Shown one piece after another: positions 19,314 through 30,922 of a DNA stretch of 64,000 bases. A model generated the notes under the pieces. That model had not been told where the DNA came from and ran no database searches. It saw nothing but the letters and a program-made list of their open reading frames with translations. Source of the DNA: Rhodospirillales bacterium (GTDB taxonomy: Bacteria > Pseudomonadota > Alphaproteobacteria > JAJFIK01); assembly GCA_021775005.1 (NCBI GenBank), contig JAJFIK010000065.1, positions 1 through 64,000 on the forward strand, read 5' to 3'. A program made the position numbers and the translations under genes. How positions within the stretch are numbered: the first letter of the stretch is position 1; every line of letters begins with the position of its first letter.

Positions 19314-19700
19314 ATGCAGAACGTTGAACGCTTGTTTATTTTGACCGGACTTGGTTTTTTGCTGATCGGCATGTCGTTGGGCCTGAAGATGGGGATGACC
19401 CAAGACTTCACGCTCCATCCTTTGCACGCGCATCTTAACTTGCTCGGCTTTGTTTTGATGACGCTGTTTGGGCTTGTCTATCACACCTGGCCCACCATGA
19501 AGGAGGGGCCCTTAGCGAGCGTGCATTATGTTCTGCACACGGTGGTTACGGCGGTGTCGCTATCGCTGCTCTATTTTGTATTGTCCGATCCGGTGGTCAA
19601 TGGCCCCAAATACGGCATGATCCTGGATATCACATTGATGGGCGCGGTGGTTGGCGTGTTGATATTTGGCTGCCTTTTCTGGACGCGGGCGAAGCCTTAA
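19314..19700 (+). CDS. Small four-helix membrane protein, haem-copper oxidase subunit I-like
   Basis: 128 residues from the ATG at 19314, which has GGGAGG 4 bases upstream; the longer open frame to 19164 lacks a ribosome site. Four hydrophobic helices. FTLHPLHAHLNLLGFVLMTLFGLVYH holds three conserved histidines plus H-x-N in the style of cytochrome-oxidase subunit I fragments and NnrS-like proteins; small proteins with the HAHLNLLG motif are widespread in proteobacteria and are usually annotated as cytochrome-oxidase-like. Haem or copper binding is plausible but not shown. No evident operon partner; rsmB is convergent. Confidence 0.72.
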   Translation: MQNVERLFILTGLGFLLIGMSLGLKMGMTQDFTLHPLHAHLNLLGFVLMTLFGLVYHTWPTMKEGPLASVHYVLHTVVTAVSLSLLYFVLSDPVVNGPKYGMILDITLMGAVVGVLIFGCLFWTRAKP

Positions 19701-19710
19701 GACTTGCGGC

Positions 19711-21024
19711 TTAGGTCTTGCGAATAAGGCGGGCGGCGTAAAATCCATCAAGCCCGCCTTTATCGCTCAGGTGTGAGGGCAAGGTGCGTAAATCGCCTTC
19801 CGGGGTGATCAGTTCAACCAGCCCTTTGACCTCTTCAGCCGTGACCGCAACGCGCTCAAAGTCATCTTGTCTTTGCAGGAAGGCGTTGATCTGATCAGCG
19901 CCTTCTTCTTGTTGCAGGGAGCAAACGCAATACACCAGCGTGCCGCCCGGAGCGAGCATCTTTGCGGCATTGTCGAGCATCTTGGCTTGTAACGGCAGCA
20001 AGGTCTTTAGATCATCAGGGGATTTGAGCCGCGCCACATCTGGGTGGCGACGCATAGTGCCGGTGGTTGAGCAGGGTGCATCAAGCAAGACATGGGACAC
20101 CGGCTCATTCGGTTGCCACTTGGTGGCATCGCCTTCGGTCAACGCGGCTTTAAGCTCTGTCCGTTTGATGTTGCGGAACATTCGTGCAAGGCGCTTGGCA
20201 GATTTGTCTACGGCAATCACATCGCCGCCCCTTGCAGCAAGCTGCATGGACTTGCCGCCGGGCGCTGCACAAAGATCAACAACTTGTTTGCCGGTAACAT
20301 CGCCGAGCAGCAATGCGGGCAGCGCGGCGGCGGCGTCCTGCACCCAAAACGCGCCGCTTTTGAACCCCGGCAGGTCTTCAATGCGCCCGCCACCTATGCG
20401 CCGTAACGTGCCAGTGGGAAGGATCTCAGCTTCAAGGGCCTCAGTCCAATCCGCCGGATCGCCTTTCGCGCTTAGATCAAGGGGCGGCTCTGCCATGTGC
20501 GCAAGGGCGATGGCGCGCGTCACATCTTCGCCATAGCTCACAACCCAGCTTTGCCAAAGCCACTCCGGGGTGTTCAGCTTGGCGGCGTCCAGGGTCTCGG
20601 CTTCGGCTTGGCCCTCTTCAGCAATACGCCGCAGCACGGCGTTCACAAGGCCTTTGTAGCGATAGCCGGTCTCTCCTTGGGAGGCGAGGGTCACAGCAAC
20701 CGACACAGTTGCGTGGTGCGCGCTGCCAATAAACACAAGTTCAGCGATGGCGAGGCGCAAGATGGTGCGAATGCGGTGTGCCGCGCTTGGCAGCGGATTG
20801 CGTAAGCGCGTTGCCAGCAGTTCATCGATCTGGCCCAGGCGGCGCAATGTTGTTGCTGCAATAAGTCGTGTAAACGCGCGATCTCGCGGCTCAAGAGCTT
20901 TCATGGGCCCCTTCTCAAGGCTCCATGCCAGGCGATCATCAAAGGGTACTTTGCGGATCAAGACAGATTCAATGAGATCATGGGCCGCAAGACGCGCAGC
21001 CTCACCTTTAGATGTCGCGTTCAT
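19711..21024 (-). CDS. rsmB: 16S rRNA (cytosine-967-C5)-methyltransferase
   Basis: 437 residues. The N-terminal NusB-like RNA-binding domain (about 1-150) is followed by the SAM-dependent methyltransferase domain with [32 protein letters not shown] (the DAPCS motif that contributes a catalytic Cys) and [15 protein letters not shown] with the second Cys. It modifies the small-subunit rRNA. ATG at 21024 overlaps the htpX stop by 4 bases (ATGA), giving translational coupling. The pairing htpX-rsmB is typical of alphaproteobacteria. Confidence 0.96.
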   Translation of the reverse strand: MNATSKGEAARLAAHDLIESVLIRKVPFDDRLAWSLEKGPMKALEPRDRAFTRLIAATTLRRLGQIDELLATRLRNPLPSAAHRIRTILRLAIAELVFIGSAHHATVSVAVTLASQGETGYRYKGLVNAVLRRIAEEGQAEAETLDAAKLNTPEWLWQSWVVSYGEDVTRAIALAHMAEPPLDLSAKGDPADWTEALEAEILPTGTLRRIGGGRIEDLPGFKSGAFWVQDAAAALPALLLGDVTGKQVVDLCAAPGGKSMQLAARGGDVIAVDKSAKRLARMFRNIKRTELKAALTEGDATKWQPNEPVSHVLLDAPCSTTGTMRRHPDVARLKSPDDLKTLLPLQAKMLDNAAKMLAPGGTLVYCVCSLQQEEGADQINAFLQRQDDFERVAVTAEEVKGLVELITPEGDLRTLPSHLSDKGGLDGFYAARLIRKT

Positions 21025-21890
21025 ATTTGTGTTGGCCTGCTGCGCGCGGGGCCTCGTTCGCGCTCAATTTGCTGGAGCCGCACAATGCGCTCGTCGGTAT
21101 CAGGGTGGGTGGAGAAAAGCCGCGACATCGATCCGCCATGAAGCGGATTGATGATGAACAGATGCGCCGATCCGGGATTGCGCTCGGCGGCGGTATTGTC
21201 AATGCGCGCCGCGCCATTGCGGATTTTGTCCAAGGCTGAGGCAAGCCACAGGGGCCGCCCGCAAATTTCTGCACCAATGCGGTCGGCTTCATATTCGCGC
21301 GTGCGGCTAATGGCCATTTGCACCAGCGCGGCGGCAAGAGGCGCCAAGATCATCAGCGCAAGCAACCCGATGATACCAAGCCCGCTGTTGCGATTGCCGC
21401 CAAAGAACAAAGCGAAGTTTGCAATCATAGAGATCGCGCCCGCAAGAGTGGCAGTGATAGACATGGTGAGCGTATCGCGGTGTTTCACATGAGCAAGTTC
21501 GTGTGCCATAACACCCGCAACTTCTTCGGCCGTGAGCACCTCCAGCAATCCCGTTGTTGCGGCCACGGCGGCGTGCTCAGGATCGCGCCCGGTGGCGAAG
21601 GCGTTGGGTTGCGGGTTGTCCATGATATAGACTCTTGGCATGGGCAAGCCGGCATTGGCGGCGAGTTGCCTGACGGTGCGAAAATACTGCCCGCCGCTGG
21701 CTTCATCCACTTGCCGCGCGCCGTACATGCGCAGCACCATTTTATCTGAGTTCCAATAGGCAAAAAGGTTCATGGCCAGCGCAAACACCAAGGCAATGGC
21801 AACACCCACGGGGCCGCCGAGCAAAAAGCCGATGGTGAGGAAGATCGCCGTCAGGGCGGCCATCAACATTCCGGTGCGGAGCAGGCTCAT
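21021..21890 (-). CDS. htpX: Membrane zinc metalloprotease HtpX
   Basis: 289 residues from the ATG at 21890 (the frame opens 2 codons earlier at a TTG). Two N-terminal helices, then the M48 catalytic domain with [15 protein letters not shown] (HEXXH plus third zinc-region residues) and the downstream glutamate in [15 protein letters not shown]. Two further hydrophobic helices lie between them. It degrades misfolded inner-membrane proteins with FtsH. The C-terminal [18 protein letters not shown] is characteristic of the family. First gene of the pair with rsmB. Confidence 0.97.
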   Translation of the reverse strand: MSLLRTGMLMAALTAIFLTIGFLLGGPVGVAIALVFALAMNLFAYWNSDKMVLRMYGARQVDEASGGQYFRTVRQLAANAGLPMPRVYIMDNPQPNAFATGRDPEHAAVAATTGLLEVLTAEEVAGVMAHELAHVKHRDTLTMSITATLAGAISMIANFALFFGGNRNSGLGIIGLLALMILAPLAAALVQMAISRTREYEADRIGAEICGRPLWLASALDKIRNGAARIDNTAAERNPGSAHLFIINPLHGGSMSRLFSTHPDTDERIVRLQQIERERGPARSRPTQI

Positions 21891-22072
21891 TTTCAAACGT
21901 CCTCGAAACTCTTGGTGCCTTCATATTTGGGGGATATTGCCCAGAATTGAAGGCCTCGCAAGTGTTCTTCACATCTCTGTCAGAGGGGCTGCTCTCGCGC
22001 AACCCTGAAGGGGCCTGCGGCATCACAATTGACAACCCGCAAGGGAGCAAGCATTGCACTATTGGAGCCCCC

Positions 22073-22300
22073 ATGAGGAATATTCTGATGAACGGCTTTA
22101 AACGCCTGCCCAAGAATGCGGCCAAGAACAAGCGCCTGTGTGAGGCGGCTCTTTCTGCTTTGCGAGAAGCCGAAGCGCGGGAAAAAGCCCGTCTTGCAGC
22201 GGCAAACGCGCTGCCCAGCGAGCAAGGCGGGCGCAAAGACGGATTGGAGCCCACGCGTTATGGCGATTGGGAAGTCGCAGGGCGCGCCTGCGACTTCTAG
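22073..22300 (+). CDS. Succinate dehydrogenase assembly factor 4-like protein (DUF1674)
   Basis: 75 residues from the ATG at 22073 (GGAG 5-6 bases upstream). A Lys/Arg and Ala rich N-terminal half is followed by the invariant family ending EPTRYGDWEVAGRACDF, which defines DUF1674/SDHAF4. In mitochondria this factor binds flavinylated SDHA before assembly of complex II; bacterial members are thought to do the same. It sits divergent from htpX, a position typical of alphaproteobacteria. Confidence 0.9.
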   Translation: MRNILMNGFKRLPKNAAKNKRLCEAALSALREAEAREKARLAAANALPSEQGGRKDGLEPTRYGDWEVAGRACDF

Positions 22301-22313
22301 TTGGCACGGGGGT

Positions 22314-24272
22314 TTATTGGACCCACGGGTCCATGGATTGCACGGCCGCCACCATTTGCGCATCTGATAGCAAATCGAATTGCGGCAATAGGGGCGCTGT
22401 CGCATCAAGTCCATCAATGTCATCTTGATGCACACCCATCCACGCAATCAATCCGGTCACCACGCGCTCATTTGCCGTGCCATGGGATGTGCCATTGCCC
22501 AGCGTCGCATTGATAATGGCGCCAAAGGCCAAGCGCGGATAAGGCGCGAATGCGACCTCGGACAGCTTGGCGCGAAACTCCAGCTCAGCGCTTGAGAGGT
22601 TGGTCCCCTGTTCGTCTTCGACGAAAGTTTTGTCGAGGGCGTGACGGCCTTCGTGCGCAAAAATGGAATGCTCGCGTATGGCGGTTCCCAATTGCGTTAC
22701 GAATTCAGATCGCAGTTGATCGGGCGCAACCTCCTGCCGCAACCGCTCATAGAGATCACGTTGTCCTTGAACGCGGAGCGAAAGTGCAAGACCGGGCAGG
22801 TGTACCGCCTCACCGTCTGCCGCTAAATCGGCATCAGCGAGGCGCAGTTCAGCAATGCGTTCGTCCAGCTCGGTACGCAATTCCGGCTCAGTGATTTGCC
22901 GCCAAGTATCAAGCGGTCCGCCAGCATAAGCATCGCGCACCTGGTAGATGGTGTCCGAGCGGGCCCATCCCCCATGCTGTTGTGTGCCATCCCAAATCCA
23001 GCTTTCATAGCCATTGGAGACCATGCGCCCCACTACGATGTAGCGCATTTCAGCCTCATAGCCGTATTGCGATACTGGCTGCTGCGCATCAAGGGTGATG
23101 TGCCCCATATGCAGATCGAGAACGCCGCTGGTCATTCCGATAGAGCCATAGGTTTGAAATTCGTCTTCGAGGCGCTCGAGGAATTGTTCCGATGTAGCGA
23201 TGCTAAAGTTTTCACCCGGGTAAAGGTGTTCGCCGTGTATCGCTAAAAGCTCCGCAACCGCGGCTGTGTATTCGCCGCCAGTCGCACCTTCCACCGCATA
23301 ACCGCGATAGTAGTCGATGGTTGTTGTTCGCATTGCGTCGATAAAGTCATTGTAGAGATGATTGCGGACAAGGACGGCATTGCTTGCAAGGCCGGGCACA
23401 TGATCGGTCATAAATGCCGCAAGGCCATGAAAGTGTGAGCCCGCAAAAGCCTCAGCGACACGTGCCTGGGTGCTTGTGGCTGCATCCCATGACCAACCTG
23501 GCAGGTCGGCTGCGAGAGCGTTCGCTTGATCGCGGACATCGGCCAAGGCTGAAATCCCTGAGGCGTGGTGGTAATAGGATTGCCACGCCGTTAGCGCCAA
23601 CGGTCCATTGCCAAGGCGGATTGCCACAGCCAGCGCCAATTCAGAAGTTGCGAGGTCAACAGGGGGCTCTTGCAATGCGATGGCAAACGCGGCGTCAGCA
23701 TCTTCAAGGGCTGCCCGTTGCGCAGGCGTGAACTCACGCGGCGCTGTTTGTCCAGCAAACGCAAGCGCCGCAGTTCCCAGCGCGCGCCGGGCATCACCCA
23801 TCTCTGAGCTGTCGCCGGCTAAACGAATCGCCAGACGCGCTGCGTCCACGGCATCTGCCAAGCGGCCTTCAGCAATGAGCGCGTAGGCCCGTTGCGCAAA
23901 AGTGTCGCTGTTGCCCGGATCGATGGCGTCGGCTTGGCGAAGAAAGTCCAGCGCCATTTCGGGCTCATCCCAAAGCCGCCACGAGACGCGGGCGAGATGG
24001 CGCAAAGCGTCGCCGCGATCTTCCGCCTCAGTGCTTTCATCTTCCGCGACAGCGCGCCAAATGGCGCGGGCGTCATTGAACTCAAGCGAGGTATAGGCGG
24101 CTTGACCTGCTGCAACGCTTACGCCTTCGTCATCGGATGGGACGGGTAGCTCCGCCGCCAGGGGCGGTCGCCCAAAGACAACGCTCCAGTAACCGCTCAC
24201 GGAGAGGGCGTAGAGGCACGCGCCCCCCAGAACAACCACTGCTATCGTCGTAATCCCGAACCACTTTTTCAT
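22314..24272 (-). CDS. TPR protein with gluzincin-like HEXXH motif (putative membrane-anchored metallopeptidase)
   Basis: 652 residues from the ATG at 24272 (GGGAG 6-7 bases upstream; an earlier GTG at 24296 is less likely). An N-terminal helix (about 5-25) anchors it, with the rest periplasmic. Residues about 55-220 are TPR-like helices (RAIWRAVAEDES, ALDFLRQADAIDPGNSDTFAQRAYALIAEGRLADAVDAA). The C-terminal 300 residues include SIFAHEGRHALDKTF with H540-E541-x-x-H544 and glutamates at 563 and 565 (SSAELEFRAKLSE), the spacing of a gluzincin zinc site. I do not recognise a named family. It is a single gene, convergent with the DUF1674 gene; a 12-bp palindrome lies upstream. Confidence 0.75.
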   Translation of the reverse strand: MKKWFGITTIAVVVLGGACLYALSVSGYWSVVFGRPPLAAELPVPSDDEGVSVAAGQAAYTSLEFNDARAIWRAVAEDESTEAEDRGDALRHLARVSWRLWDEPEMALDFLRQADAIDPGNSDTFAQRAYALIAEGRLADAVDAARLAIRLAGDSSEMGDARRALGTAALAFAGQTAPREFTPAQRAALEDADAAFAIALQEPPVDLATSELALAVAIRLGNGPLALTAWQSYYHHASGISALADVRDQANALAADLPGWSWDAATSTQARVAEAFAGSHFHGLAAFMTDHVPGLASNAVLVRNHLYNDFIDAMRTTTIDYYRGYAVEGATGGEYTAAVAELLAIHGEHLYPGENFSIATSEQFLERLEDEFQTYGSIGMTSGVLDLHMGHITLDAQQPVSQYGYEAEMRYIVVGRMVSNGYESWIWDGTQQHGGWARSDTIYQVRDAYAGGPLDTWRQITEPELRTELDERIAELRLADADLAADGEAVHLPGLALSLRVQGQRDLYERLRQEVAPDQLRSEFVTQLGTAIREHSIFAHEGRHALDKTFVEDEQGTNLSSAELEFRAKLSEVAFAPYPRLAFGAIINATLGNGTSHGTANERVVTGLIAWMGVHQDDIDGLDATAPLLPQFDLLSDAQMVAAVQSMDPWVQ

Positions 24273-24346
24273 GACCGTCTCCCATAATTTGTTCACAACA
24301 TGTGGGAAGGCAGGCGGCCCGGTTGCAACGCAACAGATCGTGGTTT

Positions 24347-24358
24347 TGTTCTAGAACA
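24347..24358. promoter_or_regulatory. Perfect 12-bp palindrome upstream of the TPR metallopeptidase gene
   Basis: TGTTCTAGAACA lies 75 bases before the start at 24272 and just after the acsA stop. It could bind a dimeric regulator. It is not the direct-repeat GTTC-N7-GTTC LexA site of alphaproteobacteria. Confidence 0.35.
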
Positions 24359-24382
24359 TTGGCGTTGGGGTGGTCGGGGGCC

Positions 24383-26332
<1,950 letters not shown>

Positions 26333-26459
26333 GTCTCGGCCTCGCTGAATTCTTTGAGGGCTTTCATAGCAGGGCGCGGCGCGGGCCGCAAAACCGGTTG
26401 CGGCGCCTGCCTGTGACGGCTTAGGCTCCCCCGCGCGACCAAGCAACGAGGGGCTTCCC

Positions 26460-27206
26460 ATGCAACTGCACCAATCCACCTGGCAGGAAATTGACAAGTA
26501 TTTGGAAACCTCCAAAGGCATTGTCATCCCCGTGGGCTCGACCGAACAGCATGGGCCCAATGGCCTTTTGGGCACTGACGCGCTCTGCCCGGAAATCATT
26601 GCCAAACACGCGGGAGACGCCAGCGGCATTTTGGTGGGGCCAACCTTTAACGTTGGCATCGCGCAACATCACATGGCGTTTTCAGGAACCATCACCCTTC
26701 GCCCCTCCACCATGATCGCGGCCATGCACGATTGGGTTTCGAGTTTGCGTCGCCATGGCTTTGAAAAGATTTATTGGCTCAACGGTCATGGCGGCAATAT
26801 CGCCACCATCAACGCCGCCTTCGCTGAGATTTATACAGACGGCAGTCTTGATACCAGCGGCCACAACGGCCCGCCCTTGGTGCTCAATCTCAAGAACTGG
26901 TGGGAGCTGCCGGGCATCATGAAGATGTGCACCAAAATGTATCCCGAAGGCCACGGCAGTCACGCCACGCCGTCGGAAGTTGCCATCACCTATTTTGGCT
27001 ATCCGGAGTCGGTAAAAGACGTAGCAATGTCGCCAAAGATTGCGCCCCACGGGCCGATCCATGATGCGGAAGACTATCGCCGCCGCTTTCCTGATGGGCG
27101 CATTGGGTCTGATCCTGCGCTTGCCACGGTTGAAGACGGCGGGAAGCTGGTGGATGCCACCTCCAAAGCGTTGATTGCAGATTTTGGTAAGTTCCTCGCC
27201 ACGTAA
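26460..27206 (+). CDS. Creatininase-family amidohydrolase
   Basis: 248 residues. Family motifs (PF02633) are [19 protein letters not shown] near residue 22, with the metal-binding Glu, His and Asp, [15 protein letters not shown], and [16 protein letters not shown] near 108. The group includes creatinine amidohydrolase, a riboflavin/F420 step enzyme (ArfB) and the peptidase MftE, so substrate cannot be assigned. [16 protein letters not shown] with another His and Glu completes the site. It is divergent from acsA. A hairpin after the gene is a likely terminator. Confidence 0.88.
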   Translation: MQLHQSTWQEIDKYLETSKGIVIPVGSTEQHGPNGLLGTDALCPEIIAKHAGDASGILVGPTFNVGIAQHHMAFSGTITLRPSTMIAAMHDWVSSLRRHGFEKIYWLNGHGGNIATINAAFAEIYTDGSLDTSGHNGPPLVLNLKNWWELPGIMKMCTKMYPEGHGSHATPSEVAITYFGYPESVKDVAMSPKIAPHGPIHDAEDYRRRFPDGRIGSDPALATVEDGGKLVDATSKALIADFGKFLAT

Positions 27207-27223
27207 ATGAGCAGCCTTAACCA

Positions 27224-27248
27224 AACAAAGCATTGGCTCTGCTTTGTT
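27224..27248 (+). terminator. Hairpin after the creatininase gene
   Basis: AACAAAGCA and TGCTTTGTT form a perfect 9-bp stem with a 7-base loop, 18 bases past the stop. It is GC-poor and followed only by GTTGTG, so it is a weak terminator or a 3'-end stabiliser. Confidence 0.45.
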
Positions 27249-27337
27249 GTTGTGCGTCCCTAGCCCCGCCCCCATCTCTTAGGGCAGACTAGGGCTCCCG
27301 AGCATTTGCAATCGGGGCCGTTTTGCGCGGGGCATGC

Positions 27338-28282
27338 ATGCGAACTCATTATTGCCAGAACTGCGGGACGCCGGTGCGTGGCGACTTTTGCCACATCTGC
27401 GGGCAGAAGGATGATGATTATCGCCGCCCCATCTTGTCCCTGAGCAATGAGTTCTTTGGCGATGCGTTCCAGTGGGACAGCCGCATTCTCAGATCGTTCA
27501 TTCCGTTCTTGTTTGTTCCGGGCGTGTTGACGCGATCTTACGTGCGCGGACGGCGACAGCAATACGTCTCGCCCATCCGGTTTTATTTTGTCCTGACGTT
27601 TGTGTTTTTCCTCGCCTTGGGATTTACCGGGCGCGCCATTATCGGCCTTGAAAAGCGCGACTTGCTGGAGGATTTCCCCGATCTCGCCGGTGAACTTGAG
27701 GGCATTGACGAAGAGTTCTTGCGCTATGACCGCGACCCGCACCTGGCGTTTTTCGTCAATCCTGATCACCTTGGGAAACTTCCCACTATTCCCATAGCGG
27801 TCCTGGTTGAGCGCGCAGCAGATTTTCCCATTCCGCCAGCGGTATTGGCGGCGATGGAAGGATATAATCTCGCGGCGGCGGACAGCCGCGTCCTCAATGG
27901 CGTGATCAAGAACGCGGTGCCGTGGTTGATGGTGATCTTGGTGCCGTTTTTTGCGCTACTGCTAGGTGCCTTATTTGTACGGCGACGAACTTATTTGATC
28001 GACCACATCGTGTTTGCGCTGCACTATCACAGCTTCATGTTTGCATTACTGCTCATTGTGCTTGCCATATCGGCGACCTTCGATGTTGCAGTAACAAGCG
28101 CCGGCCTTGGCGGCGTCATGATGCTTATCTTGGCGATCTATCTCTATGTTGCCATGCTGCGCGTTTATCGCGGCGGCATCATCAAGACGGCGTTCAAGCT
28201 TTTCATTCTTGCGGCTGTCTATACCAATGTCTTTATGACCGGGCTCTTGGCCTTCACCATTGTCGGCCTGACGCAGCTTTAG
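27338..28282 (+). CDS. DUF3667-family membrane protein with N-terminal zinc ribbon
   Basis: 314 residues from the ATG at 27338. The first 25 residues are a zinc ribbon, YCQNCGTPV...FCHICGQKD (two CxxC pairs). Then comes the family segment SRILRSFIPFLFVPGVLTRSYVRGRRQQYVSPIRFYFVLTFVFFLA, and about five transmembrane helices in all, with a soluble acidic insert between helices 1 and 2. Function of DUF3667 proteins is unknown. The stop overlaps the convergent EVE gene by 4 bases. Confidence 0.85.
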   Translation: MRTHYCQNCGTPVRGDFCHICGQKDDDYRRPILSLSNEFFGDAFQWDSRILRSFIPFLFVPGVLTRSYVRGRRQQYVSPIRFYFVLTFVFFLALGFTGRAIIGLEKRDLLEDFPDLAGELEGIDEEFLRYDRDPHLAFFVNPDHLGKLPTIPIAVLVERAADFPIPPAVLAAMEGYNLAAADSRVLNGVIKNAVPWLMVILVPFFALLLGALFVRRRTYLIDHIVFALHYHSFMFALLLIVLAISATFDVAVTSAGLGGVMMLILAIYLYVAMLRVYRGGIIKTAFKLFILAAVYTNVFMTGLLAFTIVGLTQL

Positions 28283-28698
28283 GCTTTGACGCCGCCCCGT
28301 TTGCAAATGTGCCTCCATTCCGCGGCTGAAATGGGTGTGACCGATAAGCGCGATTGGCGGATGAGCCACATGTCTTGCAGCTTAGGATCTGCCTTCATGT
28401 CAGCGAGGGTGATGGGGGTCTTGAAGGGCTCAACGGCCTCCACGCGCACCATGCCAAAAATACCTTTGGGATCGGTTGGGTCGGGGTGGTGCTCTTTGAT
28501 AATCTTCACAATGCCGACAATCTGTTTCTCATTGACCGAGTGATAGAAGAAGCCCTGATCGCCGACCTTCATGGCTTTCATATTGTTATTGGCTTGGTGG
28601 TTACGCACACCATCCCACGGCTCGCCCTTGGCGCCGCGTTTTACCTGGTCATCCCAGCCCCAGGTGCCGGGTTCAGACTTGAACAACCAATAATTCAT
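28279..28698 (-). CDS. EVE domain protein
   Basis: 139 residues starting MNYWLFKSEPGTWGWDDQ. This start and the motifs WDGVRNHQANNNMKAMKVGDQGFFYHS and GIVKIIKEHHPD are those of the stand-alone EVE domain (PUA-like fold), which reads modified bases in nucleic acids in some homologues. The start codon overlaps the YciI stop (ATGA), so the two are translated together; YciI-EVE pairs beside gpsA/tsaD are typical in alphaproteobacteria. The actual ligand here is unknown. Confidence 0.93.
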   Translation of the reverse strand: MNYWLFKSEPGTWGWDDQVKRGAKGEPWDGVRNHQANNNMKAMKVGDQGFFYHSVNEKQIVGIVKIIKEHHPDPTDPKGIFGMVRVEAVEPFKTPITLADMKADPKLQDMWLIRQSRLSVTPISAAEWRHICKRGGVKA

Positions 28699-28991
28699 GC
28701 TTCCACCTCCGGGTTGCCGATGACCCACTTCCAGGGGTGCACCTCCACTTGGGCGAACAACCCGGCGCGCGCGTAGGGATCAAGCTCGGCCCACTGTTTC
28801 GCGGCATCAAGAGAGTCCGCCTCAATGATGAGGATTGATCCGATCATGGTTGCACCGTCATCAGACAAAATCGGCCCGGCGATCTGCACCGGGCTGTCTT
28901 CGCTCATGGTGTAGTCAAGATGTTCCGTGCGCGTGGCAAGGCGCAGGGCCGAAGCATCTGGTTTGTCTTTGGCTTGAATGGCATAGAGCAT
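28695..28991 (-). CDS. YciI-family protein
   Basis: 98 residues of the dimeric alpha-beta ferredoxin-like YciI fold (PF03795). It begins MLYAIQAKDKPDASALRLATRTEHLDY with the conserved His near residue 24, and later SILIIEADSLDAAKQWAELDPYARAGLFAQVEVHPWKWV, with the Asp in DPYARAGLF. Biochemical role is not established for most members. Co-transcribed with EVE and probably gpsA. Confidence 0.92.
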   Translation of the reverse strand: MLYAIQAKDKPDASALRLATRTEHLDYTMSEDSPVQIAGPILSDDGATMIGSILIIEADSLDAAKQWAELDPYARAGLFAQVEVHPWKWVIGNPEVEA

Positions 28992-29002
28992 AAGCGGGCC
29001 TT

Positions 29003-29194
29003 CTAACTCTCTTCGTTTCTATGTCGCAGTGCGACCATAGCGATGACGGCAAAGATCCAAGTTACAATTGCGATCCACATATCACTTGCAGGCGTCAGGC
29101 TGGCAAATATTGTTGCAACAGCGCCCGCGAGTAGCGCGAATATCTGGGCGGTCAGCCGAACAATTTTTTCCGCCGAAGGGGATGGCTCTTGCAT
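29003..29194 (-). CDS. Small two-helix membrane protein
   Basis: 63 residues: a short acidic start, a helix (LTAQIFALLAGAVATIFASL), a brief turn with D, a second helix (MWIAIVTWIFAVIAMVAL) and a charged tail RHRNEES. It begins 2 bases after the gpsA stop and ends 11 bases before YciI, so it belongs to the same operon. No family recognised. Confidence 0.6.
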   Translation of the reverse strand: MQEPSPSAEKIVRLTAQIFALLAGAVATIFASLTPASDMWIAIVTWIFAVIAMVALRHRNEES

Positions 29195-29196
29195 AT

Positions 29197-30216
29197 CTAC
29201 TCCGCCGTAAACGGGCGCGACAGAAGTGCGGTGATTACAGAGCTCACATCGCTTCGCTCACTGATGATGTGGGCGACCGCTTGGCAGATGGGCATTTCGA
29301 TATTGTGGGCTGCGGCAAGTTTTTCCACCGCCCCTGAAGTGGCCGCGCCTTCTGCAACAGAAGTTTTATCAGCCATATAATCCGCCATGGTCTGACCAGA
29401 GCCAAGAGCAAAACCGAGAGAAAAGTTGCGACTTTGATGGGACGTGCAGGTGAGGATTAAGTCTCCAAGGCCCGATAGCCCGGCCAGCGTTTCCGGCGCG
29501 GCCCCCAGCTTTTCCCCCAGCCGCGCCATTTCAGCAAATCCTCGTGCGATGAGCGCCGCGCGCGCGCTGTCGCCGAGCTTTTGTCCCTCAACGATGCCGC
29601 ACGCAATGGCCATGACATTCTTCACTGCCCCGCCAACCTGCGCCCCCACCACATCGCCGCTGAGATAGGGCCGGAAGGTGGGAAGGCCCAATGCTTGCGC
29701 CAAGGCTTGCCCGCGCGCGCGGTCGGCACAGGCTAACGTCACGGCGGTCGGGAGGTCCCTGGCTACATCAGCAGCAAAGCTGGGGCCAGACAGAACTGCG
29801 ACAAGCGCAGATGGCAATGTTTCACGCAAAACATCGCTCATGAGTTTGAGCGATGCCATCTCGATGCCTTTGGAACAAAGCACCGCAGGGGTGTCCGGCT
29901 TAAGATGCGGGCCAAGTTCACTTAGCACAGCGCGGGTATATTGCGCCGGCACCACAAGCAAAAGCGCGTCCGCCTCGGCAACGGTTTTCAGATCATCGGT
30001 GGCGCTGATTCGAGCGTCCAGTGTCACACCGGGAAGAAAGGGTGTGTTTTCGTGGTCACTATTGATGGCCTTAATGACCTCAGGCTCACGCGCCCAAAGC
30101 ACAGTTTCGCGACCAGCGCGCGCGGCCACAGAGGCGAGCGCCGTACCCCAGGCCCCAGCGCCAACGACCCCAATGCGGCGGATTTTTTCAGCCAACGTCA
30201 GCCACCCACAAGTCAT
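29197..30216 (-). CDS. gpsA: Glycerol-3-phosphate dehydrogenase [NAD(P)+]
   Basis: 339 residues. It reduces dihydroxyacetone phosphate to sn-glycerol-3-phosphate for phospholipid synthesis. The Rossmann motif [18 protein letters not shown] is at about residues 15-32, the substrate-lysine region [10 protein letters not shown] near 115, and [28 protein letters not shown] near 200 with the catalytic Lys. The first 13 residues before the Rossmann strand are longer than usual and the true start may be internal. First gene of gpsA - small membrane protein - YciI - EVE. Confidence 0.97.
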   Translation of the reverse strand: MTCGWLTLAEKIRRIGVVGAGAWGTALASVAARAGRETVLWAREPEVIKAINSDHENTPFLPGVTLDARISATDDLKTVAEADALLLVVPAQYTRAVLSELGPHLKPDTPAVLCSKGIEMASLKLMSDVLRETLPSALVAVLSGPSFAADVARDLPTAVTLACADRARGQALAQALGLPTFRPYLSGDVVGAQVGGAVKNVMAIACGIVEGQKLGDSARAALIARGFAEMARLGEKLGAAPETLAGLSGLGDLILTCTSHQSRNFSLGFALGSGQTMADYMADKTSVAEGAATSGAVEKLAAAHNIEMPICQAVAHIISERSDVSSVITALLSRPFTAE

Positions 30217-30243
30217 GGGTAGTGCTGCCAGGGGTTCGAATTA

Positions 30244-30289
30244 TGCTGCAGCGCAGCACAAAATTATTGAATGATTTATTGATCGTTCA
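30244..30289. promoter_or_regulatory. Two inverted repeats in front of the second tetR gene
   Basis: TGCTGC-AGC-GCAGCA at 30244-30258 is a perfect 6-bp-arm palindrome. TGAATGAT-N6-ATCGTTCA at 30268-30289 has 7 of 8 arm positions paired. Both lie between gpsA and the tetR start at 30314. The second shares TGAA/TTCA half-sites with the repeat at 31015-31047, as expected for one TetR dimer. Confidence 0.45.
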
Positions 30290-30313
30290 CTCCACTGGGC
30301 TTAGGTTTGTTGA

Positions 30314-30922
30314 ATGCTGTGCAAAGACACTATGCGAGACACGATTATTAGTGCGGCGATGGAGCGGTTGCTCCACTACGGCTATGCCAAGACGACGATG
30401 GCCGAGATTGCCTGTGACTGCAACATGTCGCCGGGCAACCTGTATCGATATTTTTCCGGCAAAATTGACATCGCGCTGGCCATTGCCGAGCGCCATGGCG
30501 AGGAACTGTTTGTCCATTTGCGCGAGATTGTGCGTGACAAAACTCTCTCAAGCTCTCAAAAGATCCGTGCGTTCTTCAGCGCCTATATGCACGATACCTA
30601 TGACAAGCTTGAGAATGACCCGCGCATCTATGAGCTAGCGCAGATTATCTCAAAGGAGCGGCCGGACTTTGCCAATGGCCAGATCGCCAAGAAGCGCGCC
30701 TTGCTGGTGGAGGTTCTTTCGGCGGGAAATGCGGCGGGGGACTTCAATATCCCGGATGTGGTCTTTACCGCAGAAATGATGCAATCGGCGCTGCTCAAAT
30801 TCAGCTACCCCCAGCTATGGACCCGATTGACTATCGATAAGCTGGAGCGAGAGCTTGACGGCGTGTTGGATATCATCGTCGCGGGGATCACCAACACCAA
30901 AAAATCGCCGGATGCGGCTTAA
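30314..30922 (+). CDS. TetR-family transcriptional regulator
   Basis: 202 residues from ATG at 30314 (a second ATG at 30332 is possible). HTH: MAEIACDCNMSPGNLYRYFSGKIDIALAI, residues about 34-62. The ligand domain has LAQIISKERPDFANGQIAKKRAL. This version of the HTH with LYRYFSGK is common in regulators of fatty-acid or lipid genes, but the ligand is unknown. Its target is not adjacent in an obvious operon; the small peptide gene at 31167 lies downstream behind a matching inverted repeat. Confidence 0.9.
   Translation: MLCKDTMRDTIISAAMERLLHYGYAKTTMAEIACDCNMSPGNLYRYFSGKIDIALAIAERHGEELFVHLREIVRDKTLSSSQKIRAFFSAYMHDTYDKLENDPRIYELAQIISKERPDFANGQIAKKRALLVEVLSAGNAAGDFNIPDVVFTAEMMQSALLKFSYPQLWTRLTIDKLERELDGVLDIIVAGITNTKKSPDAA

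Noticed and set aside
26333-26659. 109-residue N-terminal extension of the acetyl-CoA synthetase frame
   Set aside because: It overlaps the divergent creatininase start, lacks a ribosome site and does not fit the family. The start at 26332 gives the normal length.
30241-30312. Insertion-sequence end near the second tetR
   Set aside because: The palindromes are short and no transposase or target duplication is visible, so regulator sites are the simpler reading.
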